The position numbers were made by a program, and so were the translations under genes. From Beroe ovata (lineage: Eukaryota > Ctenophora > Nuda > Beroida > Beroidae), in NCBI GenBank assembly GCA_946803715.1, contig CAMPET010000046.1:5798-69797 (forward strand): DNA of 64,000 nucleotides, read 5' to 3'. Positions 31,901 to 43,771 of the stretch are shown piece by piece. Each line of letters begins with the position of its first letter. Within the stretch, counting starts at the first letter, position 1. The notes under the pieces were generated by a model that did no database searches, had not been told where the DNA came from, and saw only the letters and a list, made by a program, of their open reading frames with translations.

Positions 31901-32238
31901 TATTTCCTCTCACAAAATAATAGTTACCAGGGTCAGTGAGATTGGTGGTGTTGTGCTGAACAGTACAAAACTTGGCAGACAAGGCCCTGGTGGACTATCA
32001 AATAAAGTAAGTATTGAGCTCATACCATTTAAATTGATCAGAATAATTGAAAGATGAGGTAATGAGTTTATTTTTCTACTTTCAAGTCATCTAAACTCAC
32101 ATTGAAGAGCAGTCCACTGATGATAATCAGACAGGCTGATGAAACAAGGTCAGCTTGATTCTGCAGAAAATATTCCTGAGAGAAAATTGGTGGATCTTTA
32201 TCAGTTTTCTGTCCGGGTCGCTTGACTGCCTTCACCAT
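28908..32238 (-). CDS. TRAM1: Translocating chain-associated membrane protein (TRAM)
   Basis: Ten exons in phase give 362 residues (human TRAM1 has 374): 32238-32101, 31994-31928, 31839-31733, 31578-31462, 31263-31129, 30915-30845, 29839-29723, 29642-29523, 29420-29283, 28986-28908. TRAM is a multi-span ER protein of the TLC family beside Sec61 that helps nascent secretory and membrane proteins insert. Recognisable blocks are EYFLQNQADLVSS at the N-terminus, LYSVGRADICMVLFYAL, KIGRRLHLSKTRMSEF, MLIKFYWILVISFVVHQFPE and ITGAYLTGLVYPA, with a Lys/Glu-rich cytosolic tail ending KENELKED. The first lumenal loop keeps N-glycosylation sites (NTT, NLT) where vertebrate TRAM is glycosylated. Intron 6 is about 1 kb and shows no coding signal. 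Confidence 0.95.
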
Positions 32239-32591
32239 CTTCAGACTTCACTACAACTAGACATAGATAAGTAGTGAATCCACAGATTAATATCCACTGA
32301 TTAATTCATTGTCAATTGCTGATATGCATTGATCATTTCATTTATAACTGAGGTATAACCAGGGTGTGATTACTGAATATGAAACAAAAGTAAACTGAGC
32401 AGGAAGTGCTTGATGCTTCAATCAGTAGAAAGGGACTGAAAATCACCAATCTTGAACTGATTTACTAGATTGAGAGTGAACATTGAGACTAAAAACTTCC
32501 TATCTGGAACAAAGCAAATACCTAATATTGCTTTTTAATGTATACTGGATTCTATATTTGACTGGATTCATTCAATTCTTTCAAGTATTGG

Positions 32592-32659
32592 TTGTCAGAT
32601 TTTATCTGACCTCTGTTTCTCCCACGTGCGATAAACAGAGGGCAGATAAAATCTGACAA
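32592..32659. mobile_element. MITE, TTGTCAG family, short copy D
   Basis: A 68-bp minimal copy consisting almost only of the inverted repeats around CCCACGTG. It is flanked by AGTATTGG and AATATTGG, an 8-bp duplication with one mismatch. Confidence 0.85.
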
Positions 32660-33080
32660 AATATTGGCAGATATATGCAAGTTCTTATGTTCAAATATGT
32701 TTAGAAATAAGATAAGATAAATGAAATAAATGGAATAGAAACAGAATAGAAAATTTGTGGTGAGAAGTCATTGGTCGTCACCATTGTCGATAAAATCACA
32801 AATAATAGTAAATAAATAAGCAAATCGTCTGGCTGTAGGGAGCCTTGGCTGTCGATGATAGCCCCTGTCGAGAATTTCATTGCGCGCGCGCCGCAAATCA
32901 TTCTCGCTGTCGCTCGCCGCTTCGCGGCTCGCGTCAGCTGGGCCTATACTAGCATCGCCAGGCAATAGGGAGCCGCGCGCCGCGCGCGTCACTTGCAGAA
33001 TATGTAAATCACACATTTAATCACACATTGCATTGCGGAATCATTCGTTTCCGATGCGCGAAATCTGCAAGTTACTACAA

Positions 33081-33190
33081 CGCGCGCGGAGTATTTCGGT
33101 CACGCAGCGCGGCCCGGGAGCACTGCAATGTTTTTTAATGCGCAAACGTTGCGCGCCCCTGTTCTACTCAGTGAACTGAAAAGTCGTAGA
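33081..33190 (+). repeat. Dispersed CG-rich hairpin repeat, copy 3 (rearranged)
   Basis: Carries the same two blocks as copy 2 but in swapped order, with unrelated sequence (GCACTGCAATGTTTTTTAAT) between them. Confidence 0.75.
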
Positions 33191-33295
33191 ATTAAGCAAT
33201 TTTATTGAACACCGCGTGCCCGCGCGCGCTTAACAAGCAATTCAGAGGTCAATTTGGCTGTCGATGATAGCCCCTGTCGAGAATTTCATTGCGCG

Positions 33296-33438
33296 CGCCG
33301 CAAATTATTCTCGCCGCACGCGCAAATTATTCTCGCCACAAATTATTCTCGCCGCAAATTATTCTCGCCGCAAATTATTCTTATGCTGCAAATTATTCTC
33401 GAGCTGCAAATTATTCTCGAGCTGCAAATTATTCTCGC
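33296..33438. repeat. Tandem array of GCAAATTATTCTCG units
   Basis: About eight copies of a 16-18-bp unit GCAAATTATTCTCGCC or GCAAATTATTCTCGAGCT. One diverged copy of the unit lies in a similar context at about 32880-32910, so the array appears to have expanded from a single unit of the local repeat. An N follows at 33462. Confidence 0.9.
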
Positions 33439-33479
33439 TGGCGCTCGCCGCTTCGCGGCTCNAAGCTAGAAGTAGTATG

Positions 33480-34723
33480 AAATGAACGGTGTTGCTTTAT
33501 AGCAAAATCTTTATATTATATTATTATGTATTATGGATCTTAATATCAGCAGGTGGTAAGAGAGAGCTGTGGAATTTTGGCCTACTGCATAGAATGATAC
33601 AAAGAGGTAGCCCTTGAACATGGTACAGCACTATCAAGTGCTGTGACCATCTGCCTGGAACATTCTGCAATTGCTTAGTTGAATCTTATTAGGTGTTTTT
33701 CAGCCTATTCATCTTCATATTTTTAAGTTGACTTGCCATCAGCACCATTTTGAAGCCCCATTCATTCAGGTACATATATAATTACAAAAAGGTATTGGGT
33801 AAGTTAGGGAATGTTCGCTGTGAAAATTGAAAATTTAATTCCTAGGATTGTTCACATATTACATAATCAAGATTTCTGCATTTTTACCCTCCCCCTGGCT
33901 TAATTATCCATTATCATGGCTCAAACCCCCCTTCTTAGATAGAATCAAAGGGGAATATTATGCTGACCTCCCCCCAAGTGACAGAAAGGGGCAAGGATAT
34001 GATACATAGCCTTCTCTGGCAGGCATTTTGATCCAGGACTTGATAGACATGCCTGTCGGATGTTCACAGACTGGCCTACACATGCCCTACAGGCTGCTTT
34101 CTGCTTTCTTAGGTAGAATTTCGACTTTCATTCACTGTCTTGTATCCGGTCTAGCCTCTCCCAGTCTCTTGGCCATTTTGAGTAGGAGACTGAGTTTAGA
34201 CGCTTAGTAGAGAGGATAAACAGTAAGTGGAAAGTGAAATATGCTTCTTTGAAGGAGTACAGTGAGTGCTAGTAATATACAGTGAGTATAAGCTCAGTAA
34301 AAGGAAGCACAGTGAGTGCAAACAATATACAGTTAGTATAGGCTCAGTAAAAGGTATAGGCTCAGTACTGTTACTAAACTCTTAGATTAAGCCGCGTGGT
34401 TTAAGCTTGTGTTTCAAACCGGTGCTCAATGAGCTCATTACTCACTATTGAAGTGTCACGTGATCTGATAATTACACCCTTCATATACCATGTGATTTGC
34501 AGGAGGTATATACTCATACTGTAAACCTTATCAGCGAAAATGATGCATTATAAACTTTAGACTTGCATTCTGACAGGTGTCAAGGGCCGAGAATTGTAAA
34601 GATGTATTGATTACATAATCGAGGTAACCTCCCTCGGCTGATTACCTACTATGTGAACGGTCCCTTACTAGGAAAACTTGGTTTGTTAGCAAAATTGATT
34701 TACTCTAAACCTGGCAGGCAGTC
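33480..34723. other. No gene seen; upstream of HPRT
   Basis: No exon on either strand. A short imperfect tandem of AGTGAGT/AGCTCAGTAAAAGG lies at about 34255-34375. A pyrimidine-rich stretch ending CTGGCAG stops 6-7 bp before the HPRT ATG and could be a leader acceptor. Confidence 0.5.
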
Positions 34724-35401
34724 ATGATTATACTGAGTTCTGATAAAGACACTGGGAATGCTATAAAGATACCAGATAATTGCTACCATTACCCTTTGGA
34801 CAGTTTTGATATCCCCCGACACTATCGTGATGTTTTGGAGTGTGTATTGATACCTCATGGTCTCATTATTGACCGAATTAAAAGACTAGCAAGGGACATC
34901 CATGAAAGTTTTGGGTCAGTGTCTATGAATATACTTTGTGTCCTGAAAGGGGGGTTTCAATTCTCTCAAGATCTCATGACATCATTGAAATCATTAAACT
35001 GTGGTACACAGAAATCTATACAAATTTGGATTGATTTCATTAGATTCAAAAGTTATGAAAATACAGATAATTCTGGTGGTGCCAAAGTGTTAGGCATTGA
35101 TAGTTTGGACCACTTGAAGGACAAAGATATTCTAGTGGTTGAAGACATTATTGACACTGGTAAAACCATGGAGAAGTTACTGGACACATTGCAAACATTT
35201 CAGCCTAAAAGTGTTAAAGTTTGTACACTTCTTTTGAAAAGGTCTTCCAGATCTTCTGGGTACAAACCTGACTATCTTGGATTTGAGATACCTGACATAT
35301 TTATTTCGGGATATGGAGGATTTGACTACAATGAAAACTTCCGAGATCTGAACCATATTTGCATCATGAATGATTACGGAAGAAATAAGTTAACAGTTTA
35401 G
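34724..35401 (+). CDS. HPRT1: Hypoxanthine-guanine phosphoribosyltransferase
   Basis: A single-exon gene of 225 residues (human 218, nine exons). It converts hypoxanthine or guanine plus PRPP to IMP or GMP in purine salvage, in the cytosol. The PRPP loop VVEDIIDTGKTM (138-149) keeps both acidic residues and the Asp general base, unlike the inactive paralogue PRTFDC1. The pyrophosphate loop is LCVLKGGFQF. WIDFIRFKSYEN is the flexible loop. GYKPDYLGFEIPD and FDYNENFRDLNH form the base pocket. One extra residue lies in GYGGFDYNE compared with the usual GYALDYNE. Lack of introns suggests a retrocopy or lineage-specific intron loss, but no poly-A tail or direct repeat is evident. Confidence 0.95.
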   Translation: MIILSSDKDTGNAIKIPDNCYHYPLDSFDIPRHYRDVLECVLIPHGLIIDRIKRLARDIHESFGSVSMNILCVLKGGFQFSQDLMTSLKSLNCGTQKSIQIWIDFIRFKSYENTDNSGGAKVLGIDSLDHLKDKDILVVEDIIDTGKTMEKLLDTLQTFQPKSVKVCTLLLKRSSRSSGYKPDYLGFEIPDIFISGYGGFDYNENFRDLNHICIMNDYGRNKLTV

Positions 35402-36515
35402 ATTTTCTTCTTAGTTTGTCGCGATTGGGACCATTTACATATCATGTAATCAGCTGAGGAGAGAAGGCGTCTGAAAGATATGATTAAGGGTATAGTATGT
35501 ATGCACCTTGAAACAAAGCATATGGACAGATAGAAACTCGCATTTGCATTAAAAGTACAACTATTTCAGTACTGTGACATTAGTCAAAAGAGAGCACACT
35601 CCTCAAATCAAGTTCAGAACTGGTTACTCAACAAGTCTGTTCATTGATTATAGAAGGGGGTTAAAGATTCAAAATCTTGATTGATTGATATGTGAATGAT
35701 TCCATGAACCTATATACCATTTTTAATGAATATCAGGATTTTTTATGCTTTCTGAAAATATCTGTCTTTTTATACGATTGTTGCTTACTTTCCACATATA
35801 AAAATACAGAGCTCTGTATATGGTAAGCTCATCTTAAACAAAGAATTGGTTTTATATTATGTCACGTCCATTCTTCAGGTATATGTAGATGTTTTTTGGT
35901 TTGTTCAAGCTACAGCCCCACTGTGACCAGCTATTGGCTGTTATTGGATTCTTCGTCTACCTTGCATCATTTCTTATAATTGGTAAGTTTGTTTTGATCC
36001 ACTTCTGTCTTAATTTCCTTCATTCTGCTCAAATCTGTCCGCTTCTCGACACCAGTCCTCGTTGTTGACTCAAATAGATAAACCAAGAGACTTCTTTCAC
36101 AGTTCAAGGTGTTCAGTTGGTTACTCATAAGGGGCCTTTCATTTTTGCCCAGATGACTTGAAATATGCACCACGGCCGTGGACTGTGTAGGGCATTGACA
36201 ATCCACATGTTTCATGTTAATCGTGCGTCTCCGTTTGTTCTATGATGAATGCACTGCGCCATAAAGCTTGTAGTTTATACCATTTTCGTTCAACTATCTT
36301 CGACAAATTTACTTTTTATGTCATCAGTGTAAGGAGCAAAAGTCGCAAAAATTCAATTTTCTGTAACGCGCGAAGACGTATTTTAGGGAAACCTTGCGCA
36401 TGAATAACGCGCGGTCATAATATAAATATATCATGCGCACAATTAAATAAACAAGCCGCGCACTGTGCAGTGCAGTGCAGTGCAACTCTGACGGAATGCG
36501 ACAAAAACAAAAGAG
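35402..36515. other. No gene seen; HPRT 3' flank and PIGP upstream
   Basis: No supported exon. GTGCA/TGCAG repeats lie near 36460-36485, at the edge of the duplicated block. Confidence 0.5.
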
Positions 36516-36557
36516 ACAGTTCTTCAGAATACGACTGTTCTTCGGAATGATTTCATC

Positions 36558-36891
36558 ATGTTCGTAAACACAATTGCAATTTCAGGCGTGTACTTGTGCT
36601 GGGCTTTACTACCATCGGAGATTCTACAAGCGTTCGGACTCACTTACTACCCCCAAAGGTTTCTCCAATGTCCATGTCCATTATACGGCTATGTCAATGT
36701 GTCAAATGTGAATCTTATCCAAGTTTCTACTACTTCACTGTCACAAGTCCTCGCTGACCAGTCCCAAATCAGGTACTGGGCTCTACTCCTACCAGTTTGG
36801 CCGTGCGTGTTTCTACTCACTATTTACATCTTCATATCTCTGCAAACAATTATCCGCTGCCCAGATTTCAGTGATTCGAGAGTTTTCAAAG
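36558..36891 (+). CDS. PIGP: PIGP exons 1-2, left copy (incomplete)
   Basis: Exons 36558-36658 and 36773-36891 encode the same two membrane-associated blocks as the right copy (WALLPSEILQAFGLTYYPQR, then YWALLLPVWPC). They differ by a Thr for Ala near the start. The third exon with the IPALRD motif is not found before the block ends at the N (40095). As assembled, this copy could be completed only by splicing across the right copy to 44060. It is probably the other allele of the gene at 40245-44163 and not a second locus. Confidence 0.75.
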
Positions 36892-36986
36892 GTAAGATTT
36901 TTAGGAAAATATCTTTAATATCCTATACCAAACAAGAAGAATCGCAAAAAATCTACATTCACGGCATAACACATTCGTGTAGAAAC

Positions 36987-39534
36987 TCAGTTGGGAATCA
37001 TATTGTAAACACTGTTGATCACATGATACCAGTTCTCACGTCGCAACTGATACGACTCATGAGCGTGCTGTATTCTCTTCTTCGCCTCGTGGAACTCCAA
37101 ACCGACAGGTTCGAATGGGGCGGGATCCCGGTACGTTTGTTGCCCAATGGACCGGAACAGATCCAGTACATTACTAACCATGTTGTGATCCTTAACTCCT
37201 CCCTCACCCATCATTAGGATTTGTCGAACTCTGATAAACGGGGATATGCATCTTTCATACACTCGTTAAGGTTGTTAGCACCAAATTCGTATGAAAATAA
37301 GGACAATTAGTTCTTCATAACGTATTCACACTTTAAATTTCCTTTCAAGTGTAACATCAAGTGATCAGAGAATGTTTACCTGATTATCTCCTTTGCATAT
37401 CCAGTTAGATCACTGATCCGCTCCTGAATGTTGACGACTGTACTCTTCCAGTCCATCAGTTTCTCCGCCCCCAAGTCCTTGACCGGTACGATAAATGTGA
37501 TGTGGTCAAATACAGGTGTCCCGAACAGCATTTGACACAACTTGATCAAACATTCCTGGGACAAGGTTGTGAGCGATGGAAAATTTCATCGCGATTGTTC
37601 CTCCAGTCCCTACTTCAACTAGAATATCTTCATGTGTCGACTGTCGTGTAGAAATGTTGAAAAACGTAAGTCAAAACAGTCATACCAACCGCACAACACG
37701 TCAAATTGTGACAAAATAAAACCAACACTTAGCCTCGCCTCACGTCAAGTTGTGACGTGATAAAACCTGTAGAGGAGTAATTGTGCCATCCCACTCCAAC
37801 ATAATGAGGAATGAGTTGATCCCAAATCCAGAGGAGAATTTCCTCTTGAACGCAAGGTAGGAACACATCTTCACTATCTGCTTATCTGCGATTATTCCTG
37901 CCTGTTGATCGTCCTGAACATTGTAACTATTATTCAAAGCAAAATTCGGTGAATTTGAATTGGCGATTTTGTTTTCTGTTCTAATATTCTTTCTTTCTCT
38001 GTACTATCAATGTCGAAATGTGGAAACAATGATACCTACTGTATAATGAAATTTTGAAATCAAATCATTAATATGTTTAAATATCATTCATCAAAACTCT
38101 CCAGGCTATTTTGAATATCGATTATCTCGGAGGATGAATATTTACACATTCGCATTAGTCACGTGTACAGATATATATTTTGTACGTCACTGCGTTGTCT
38201 TGCCGTGTTTCGTGCGGTGAAATGTACAGTTTACATGAAATTCACAGCGTAAACTGTATTTTGTGGGCCTTTTCTCGTCCCTAATCTCCGTGTGTTTTGT
38301 TATATACTGAGTGAGTTATATACTCAATACTCATTGAGTATTGTGTCTCGTAGTTTTGTTGTAGATTGACTGCTATAAATTCAGAAACTAAAGTAAGTAA
38401 GAATAGGTAAGTACAGAGTCGGACGAAATTCTGACATATGTCATTGTACTCTCAGTCTTTCTTCTATTATAGAAAACGTGTTTGTGTTCGATCATTTCTC
38501 AACATTCACTGACATATTGTGATCTGATGAACAATATCTAAATATAGTGAGCTGTAGGTCGTGAGTAGGAGAGAAAACACAACATACATTTTGACTGGCT
38601 GGTGACTCTATAAATACTACTCAGTCTCATTAAATGTATATATTATGCTAAACCTTGTGTACAATGTACAGGTTAAAATGTACCCAGATTAATGAACCAA
38701 CTGTAATTTGACCACGGGGGCAAGGAATTTTAATTTGTAAAACTCGGACAAAGGTAATATTCTGTCTGTTGATTCGCATGTTTGGTTTTAGATATCAATT
38801 CCTGAGGTGAGTAGCAAACGGTCGTGACACGAAAGTTATTACTGTTAACACCATTTTCAACCTAAATAGCTTCCTAGCAACCTAATTAGGGCAATGAGCA
38901 ATCTAATTAGCAACCTGATTGACGTCAGCCGCTAGTTGAACTTGCAGCGTCATTCCAAAGAGTGGAATACTCTTTTTGAAAGTCAACCTGAGCTTGTCCT
39001 CATCTGTGATTGAAAACTCTCTGGAGAAATGAACGACAAATTATATAACTTTTCTGATCGGTTGAAACTGAATTGAAGTGATCAAATTTGGTTTATCATT
39101 CTCAGTGATTATTGACCTTATTTCCTTATCGGCGGATCCTTTAGATCCCTGCGCTTGTTGTTGCACCTCATTGACTGGCTTATCACCAAGGTAGCAACCC
39201 TCGAAGTAGTCAGTGGACAGGTTTTCCAGGGGATGGAGAAAGCACTTGAAAATGTTGTTTCCCATAGACTTGTGGAGTATCTGCCTCATTCCTGATATGG
39301 TTTTCCAATTCCCAAATTAAATCTTGGACCATTATATAATCACTGATTTATTGTCATCGCCCTCCCCTGCCATGCAGAAGCAGCATCTCATTAACAATTA
39401 CAGTCATAAGTATACCAAGTATCCGGATGTGGAAGTTATCGGTGAAGAACTTGAGTCTGAAGATTGCTTTATGTTGCTCTGACATGTCCTCCTCTGCCAG
39501 CTCCCAGACACTGTTACTCTTCTTCGTTTCTGAG

Positions 39535-39580
<46 letters not shown>

Positions 39581-39843
39581 ATGTTAGAATGTAGCAAGCT
39601 CCCTTTAACTTAAGTAGGCGACCCCTTCGGCCTTATTAAGTTGAGGGGGAGTTAAAAGGAGTTTGTTGGTGTCCCCCCCAAAAGCCCAGGACTCCCCAAA
39701 CATCATCTTGAACTCGCTGCTGAGACGTGGCAGTGATATTCACAAACTAAGATGAATCATCTGAAGTAGCATGTACCTGACTGCCTTGTTAAGATCTGAT
39801 CGGGAAAGTACATCTTCAATGAATCTGTGGGTGTGTTATCCAT
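36987..39843 (-). CDS. AIG1/GIMAP-like protein without P-loop, left copy
   Basis: Seven exons in phase, 365 residues: 39843-39777, 39529-39416, 39291-39069, 39020-38915, 37913-37767, 37555-37380, 37251-36987. The segment GINSFLIMLEWDG, LFGTPVFDHITFIVP, VKDLGAEKL and SDLTGYA resembles the back half of AIG1/GIMAP GTPase domains (their HALLLV...FG...H..FTR.EDL...GGRY pattern). I cannot find a Walker A GxxxxGKS, a DxxG switch or any other front-half motif. If related, it would be a degenerate, possibly non-nucleotide-binding member. No signal peptide or membrane span is present. The donor of exon 39291-39069 (GTTTCA) is weak. Family assignment is tentative; the gene structure is firmer because both copies keep it intact. 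Confidence 0.65.
39538..39578. repeat. (GA)n microsatellite, expanded in left copy
   Basis: About 18 GA units here, against only about four at the matching place in the right copy (43226-43238). It lies just upstream of the exon 2 acceptor of the AIG1-like gene. Confidence 0.9.
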
Positions 39844-40094
39844 GATAATCGGGAAGCGAAGTATCCACAACAACAGAGAGAGTGGGAGAAAAGTTTGTGA
39901 GTTTTTTCTCTGTTGTTGATTTAAATACTCGCCAAACTTAATGGATTAATGGATTGTTCTGTGGCTGCTGTCTGAGAAAGTGTCAGTGGTGCGTTCATTA
40001 GCATTCATTAGAGGACCTTTTAATCACTTTGATCGGTTGTCTGAGAGAGACACTGAGGCTGGTCGTCGGGGAGACGTATTTCTTAAATCTTTAT

Positions 40095-40202
40095 NTGCAC
40101 AAAAATAAATATTAACTTGAAAATTCACCAAAAAAATTCATTTATTTTTTTATCCAACGCGATTTTAAAAATGTTAGCATGTTGGCGGTTATGAGCCACC
40201 AT
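40095..40202. other. Single N and unique 107-bp spacer between duplicated blocks
   Basis: The N at 40095 ends the left copy. The following AT-rich 107 bp has no clear match upstream of the left copy beyond a loose TGCACAA..TAAATA similarity. It is probably the start of the second contig. Confidence 0.7.
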
Positions 40203-43200
40203 ACAGTTCTTCAGAATACGACTGTTCTTCGGAATGATTTCATCATGTTCGTAAACGCAATTGCAATTTCAGGTGTGTACCTCTGCTGGGCTTTACTACC
40301 ATCGGAGATTCTACAAGCGTTCGGACTCACTTACTACCCTCAAAGGTTTCTTCAATGTCCATGTCCATTATACGGCTATGTCAATGTGTCAAATGTGTAT
40401 GACATCCAAGTTTCTACTGCTTTACTGTCACAAGTCCTCGCTGACCAGTCCCAAATCAGGTACTGGGCTCTACTCCTACCAGTTTGGCCGTGCGTGTTTC
40501 TACTCACTATTTACATCTTCATATCTCTGCAAACAATTATCCGCTGCCCAGATTTCAGTGATTCGAGAGTTTTCAAAGGTAAGGGTTTTAGGAGGATATC
40601 TTTAGTATCCTATAACAAACAAGAAGAATCGCGAAAAATCAACATTCACGGCATAACACATTCGTGTAGAAACTCAGTTGGGAATCATATTGTAAACACT
40701 GTTGATCACATGATACCAGTTCTCACGTCGCAACTGATACGACTCATGAGCGTGCTGTATTCTCTTCTTCGCCTCGTGGAATTCCAAACCGACGGGTTCG
40801 AATGGGGCGGGATCGCGGTACGTTTGTTGCCCAATGGACCGAAACAGATCCAGTACATTACTAACCATGTTGTGATCCTTAACTCCTCCCTCACCCATCA
40901 TTAGGATTTGTCGAACTCTGATAAACGGGGATATGCATCTTTCATACACTCGTTAAGGTTGTTAGCACCAAATTCGTATGAAAATAAGGACAATTAGTTC
41001 TTCATAACGTATTCACACTTTAAATTTCCTTTCAAGTGTAACATCAAGTGATCAGAGAATGTTTACCTGATTATCTCCTTTGCATATCCAGTTAGATCAC
41101 TGATCCGCTCCTGAATGTTGACGACTGTACTCTTCCAGTCCATCAGTTTCTCCGCCCCCAAGTCCTTGACCGGTACGATAAATGTGATGTGGTCAAATAC
41201 AGGTGTCCCGAACAGCATTTGACACAACTTGATCAAACATTCCTGGGACAAGGTTGTGAGCGATGGAAAATTTCATCGCGATTGTTCCTCCAGTCCCTAC
41301 TTCAACTAGAATATCTTCATGTGTCGACTGTCGTGTAGAAATGTTGAAAAACGTAAGTCAAAACAGTCATACCAACCGCACAACACGTCAAATTGTGACA
41401 AAATAAAACCAACACTTAGCCTCGCCTCACGTCAAGTTGTGACGTGATAAAACCTGTAGAGGAGTAATTGTGCCATCCCACTCCAACATAATGAGGAATG
41501 AGTTGATCCCAAATCCAGAGGAGAATTTCCTCTTGAACGCAAGGTAGGAACACATCTTCACTATCTGCTTATCTGCGATTATTCCTGCCTGTTGATCGTC
41601 CTGAACATTGTAACTATTATTCAAAGCAAAATTCGGTGAATTTGAATTGGCGATTTTGTTTTCTGTTCTAATATTCTTTCTTTCTCTGTACTATCAATGT
41701 CGAAATGTGGAAACAATGATACCTACTGTATAATGAAATTTTGAAATCAAATCATTAATATGTTTAAATATCATTCATCAAAACTCTCAAGGCTATTTTT
41801 AATATCGATTATCTCGGAGGATGAATATTTACACATGCGCATTAGTCACGTGTACAGATATATATTTTGTACGTGTTTCGTGCGGTGAAATGTACAGTTT
41901 ACATGAAATTCACAACGTAAACTGTATTTTGTGGGCCTTTTCTCATTCCTAATCTCCGCGTGTTTTGTTATATAATGTGGTAGTTATATACTCATTGTGT
42001 CTCATAGTTTTGTTGTCGATTGACTGCCGCGGCTATCAATTCAGAAACTTAAGTAAGTAAGAATAGGTAAGTGCAGAGTCGGACGAAGTTCTGACATATG
42101 TCATTGTACTCTCAGTCTTTCTTCTATTATAGAAAACGTGTTTGTGTTCGATCATTTCTCAACATTCACTGACATATGATGATCTGATGAACAATATCTA
42201 AATATAGTGAGCTGTAGGTCGTGAGTAGGAGAGAAAACACAACATACATTTTGACTGGCTGATGATTCTATAAATACTACTCAGTCTCATGAAATGTATA
42301 TGTTATGCTAAACCTTGTGTACAATGTACAGGTTAAACTGTACCCTGATTAATGAACCAACTGTAATTTGACCACGGGGGCAAGGAATTTTAATTTGTAA
42401 AACCCGGAGAAAGGAAATATTCTGTCTGTTGATTCGCATGTTTGGTTTTAGATATCAATTCCTGAGGTGAGTAGCAAACGGTCGTGACAAGAAAGTTATT
42501 ACTGTTAACACCATTTTCAACCTAAATAGCTTCCTAGCAACCTAATTAGGGCAATGAGCGACCTAATTAGCAACCTGATTAGCAATCTGATTAGCAACCT
42601 GATTGACGTCAGCCGCTAGTTGAACTTGCAGCGTCATTCCAAAGAGTGGAATACTCTTTTTGAAAGTCAACCTGAGCTTGTCCTCATCTGTGATTGAAAA
42701 CTCTCTGGAGAAATGAACGACAAATTATATAACTTTTCTGATCGGTTGAAACTGAATTGAAGTGATCAAATTTGGTTTATCATTCTCAGTGATTATTGAC
42801 CTTATTTCCTTATCGGCGGATCCTTTAGATCCCTGCGCTTGTTGTTGCACCTCATTGACTGGCTTATCACCAAGGTAGCAACCCTCGAAGTAGTCAGTGG
42901 ACAGGTTTTCCAGGGGATGGAGAAAGCACTTGAAAATGTTGTTTCCCATAGACTTGTGGAGTATCTGCCTCATTCCTGATATGGTTTTCCAATTCCCAAA
43001 TTATGTCTTGGATTATTATATGATCACTGATTTATTGTCATCGCCCTCCCCTGCCATGCAGAAGCAGCATCTCATTAACAATTACAGTTATATGTATAAA
43101 TGTACCAAGTATCCGGATGTGGAAGTTATCGGTGAAGAACTTGAGTCTGAAGATTGCTTTATGTTGCTCTGACATGTCATCCTCAGCCAGCTCCCAGACA

Positions 43201-43771
43201 CTGTTACTCTTCTTCGTTTCTAGGGAGAAAGAGAGAGAGGGAATGTTAGAATGTAGCAAACTCCCCTTAACTTAAGTAGGCGACCCCTTCGGCCTTATTA
43301 AGTTGAGGGGGAGTTAAGAGGAGTTTGTTGGGTGCCCCCCCCCAAAAGCCCAGGACTCCCCGTAATAACCAAACATCATCTTGAACTCTCTGCTGAGACG
43401 TGGCAGTGATATTCACAAACTAAGATGAATCATCTGAAGTAGCATGTACCTGACTGCCTTGTTAAGATCTGATCGGGAAAGTACATCTTCAATGAATCTG
43501 TGGGTGTGTTATCCATGATAATCGGGAAGCGAAGTACACGTGCGACTATCCACAACAACAGAGAGAGTGAGAGAAAAGTTTATGAGTTATTTTTTTCTGT
43601 TGTTGATTTAAATACTCCCCATACTTAATGGATTAATGGATTGTGTTGTGGCTGCTGTCTGAGAATGTGTCAGTGGTGCGTTCATTAGGGGACCTTTCAA
43701 TCACTTTGATCGATTGTCTGAGAGAGACACTGAGACTGGTCGTCGGGGAGACGTATTTCTTAAATCTTTAT
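40203..43771. repeat. 3.6-kb duplicated block, right copy
   Basis: Homologous to 36516-40094. It has an extra pair of TTAGCAACCTGA-type units at about 42573-42600, abutting the donor of AIG1-like exon 4. The sequence continues uninterrupted into PIGP exon 3 and INPP5F, so this copy is the one physically linked to its 3' neighbours. Confidence 0.9.

Larger units (their letters stand above)
36516..40094. repeat. 3.6-kb duplicated block, left copy
   Basis: Nearly identical to 40203-43771, with an offset of 3684-3687 bases in the coding parts. Homology runs to the last base before the N at 40095. Differences are scattered substitutions, a longer GA run at 39541-39577 and small indels. It contains PIGP exons 1-2 and the complete antisense AIG1-like gene. 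This is best read as an allelic contig placed in tandem. Confidence 0.9.

Noticed and set aside
37556-37640. Possible plus-strand exon with good acceptor and GTAAGT donor in the AIG1-like gene intron
   Set aside because: It has the correct phase for PIGP, but its product (PTSTRISSC...) has no counterpart in PIG-P, and direct joining of exon 2 to exon 3 already gives the complete family domain.
39377-39482. Plus-strand open frame (KQHLINNY... to ...EDCFMLL) as the last PIGP exon, present in both block copies
   Set aside because: It is antisense to exon 2 of the AIG1-like gene and is out of phase with PIGP exon 2. The exon at 44060-44163 is in phase and carries the IPALRD hallmark.
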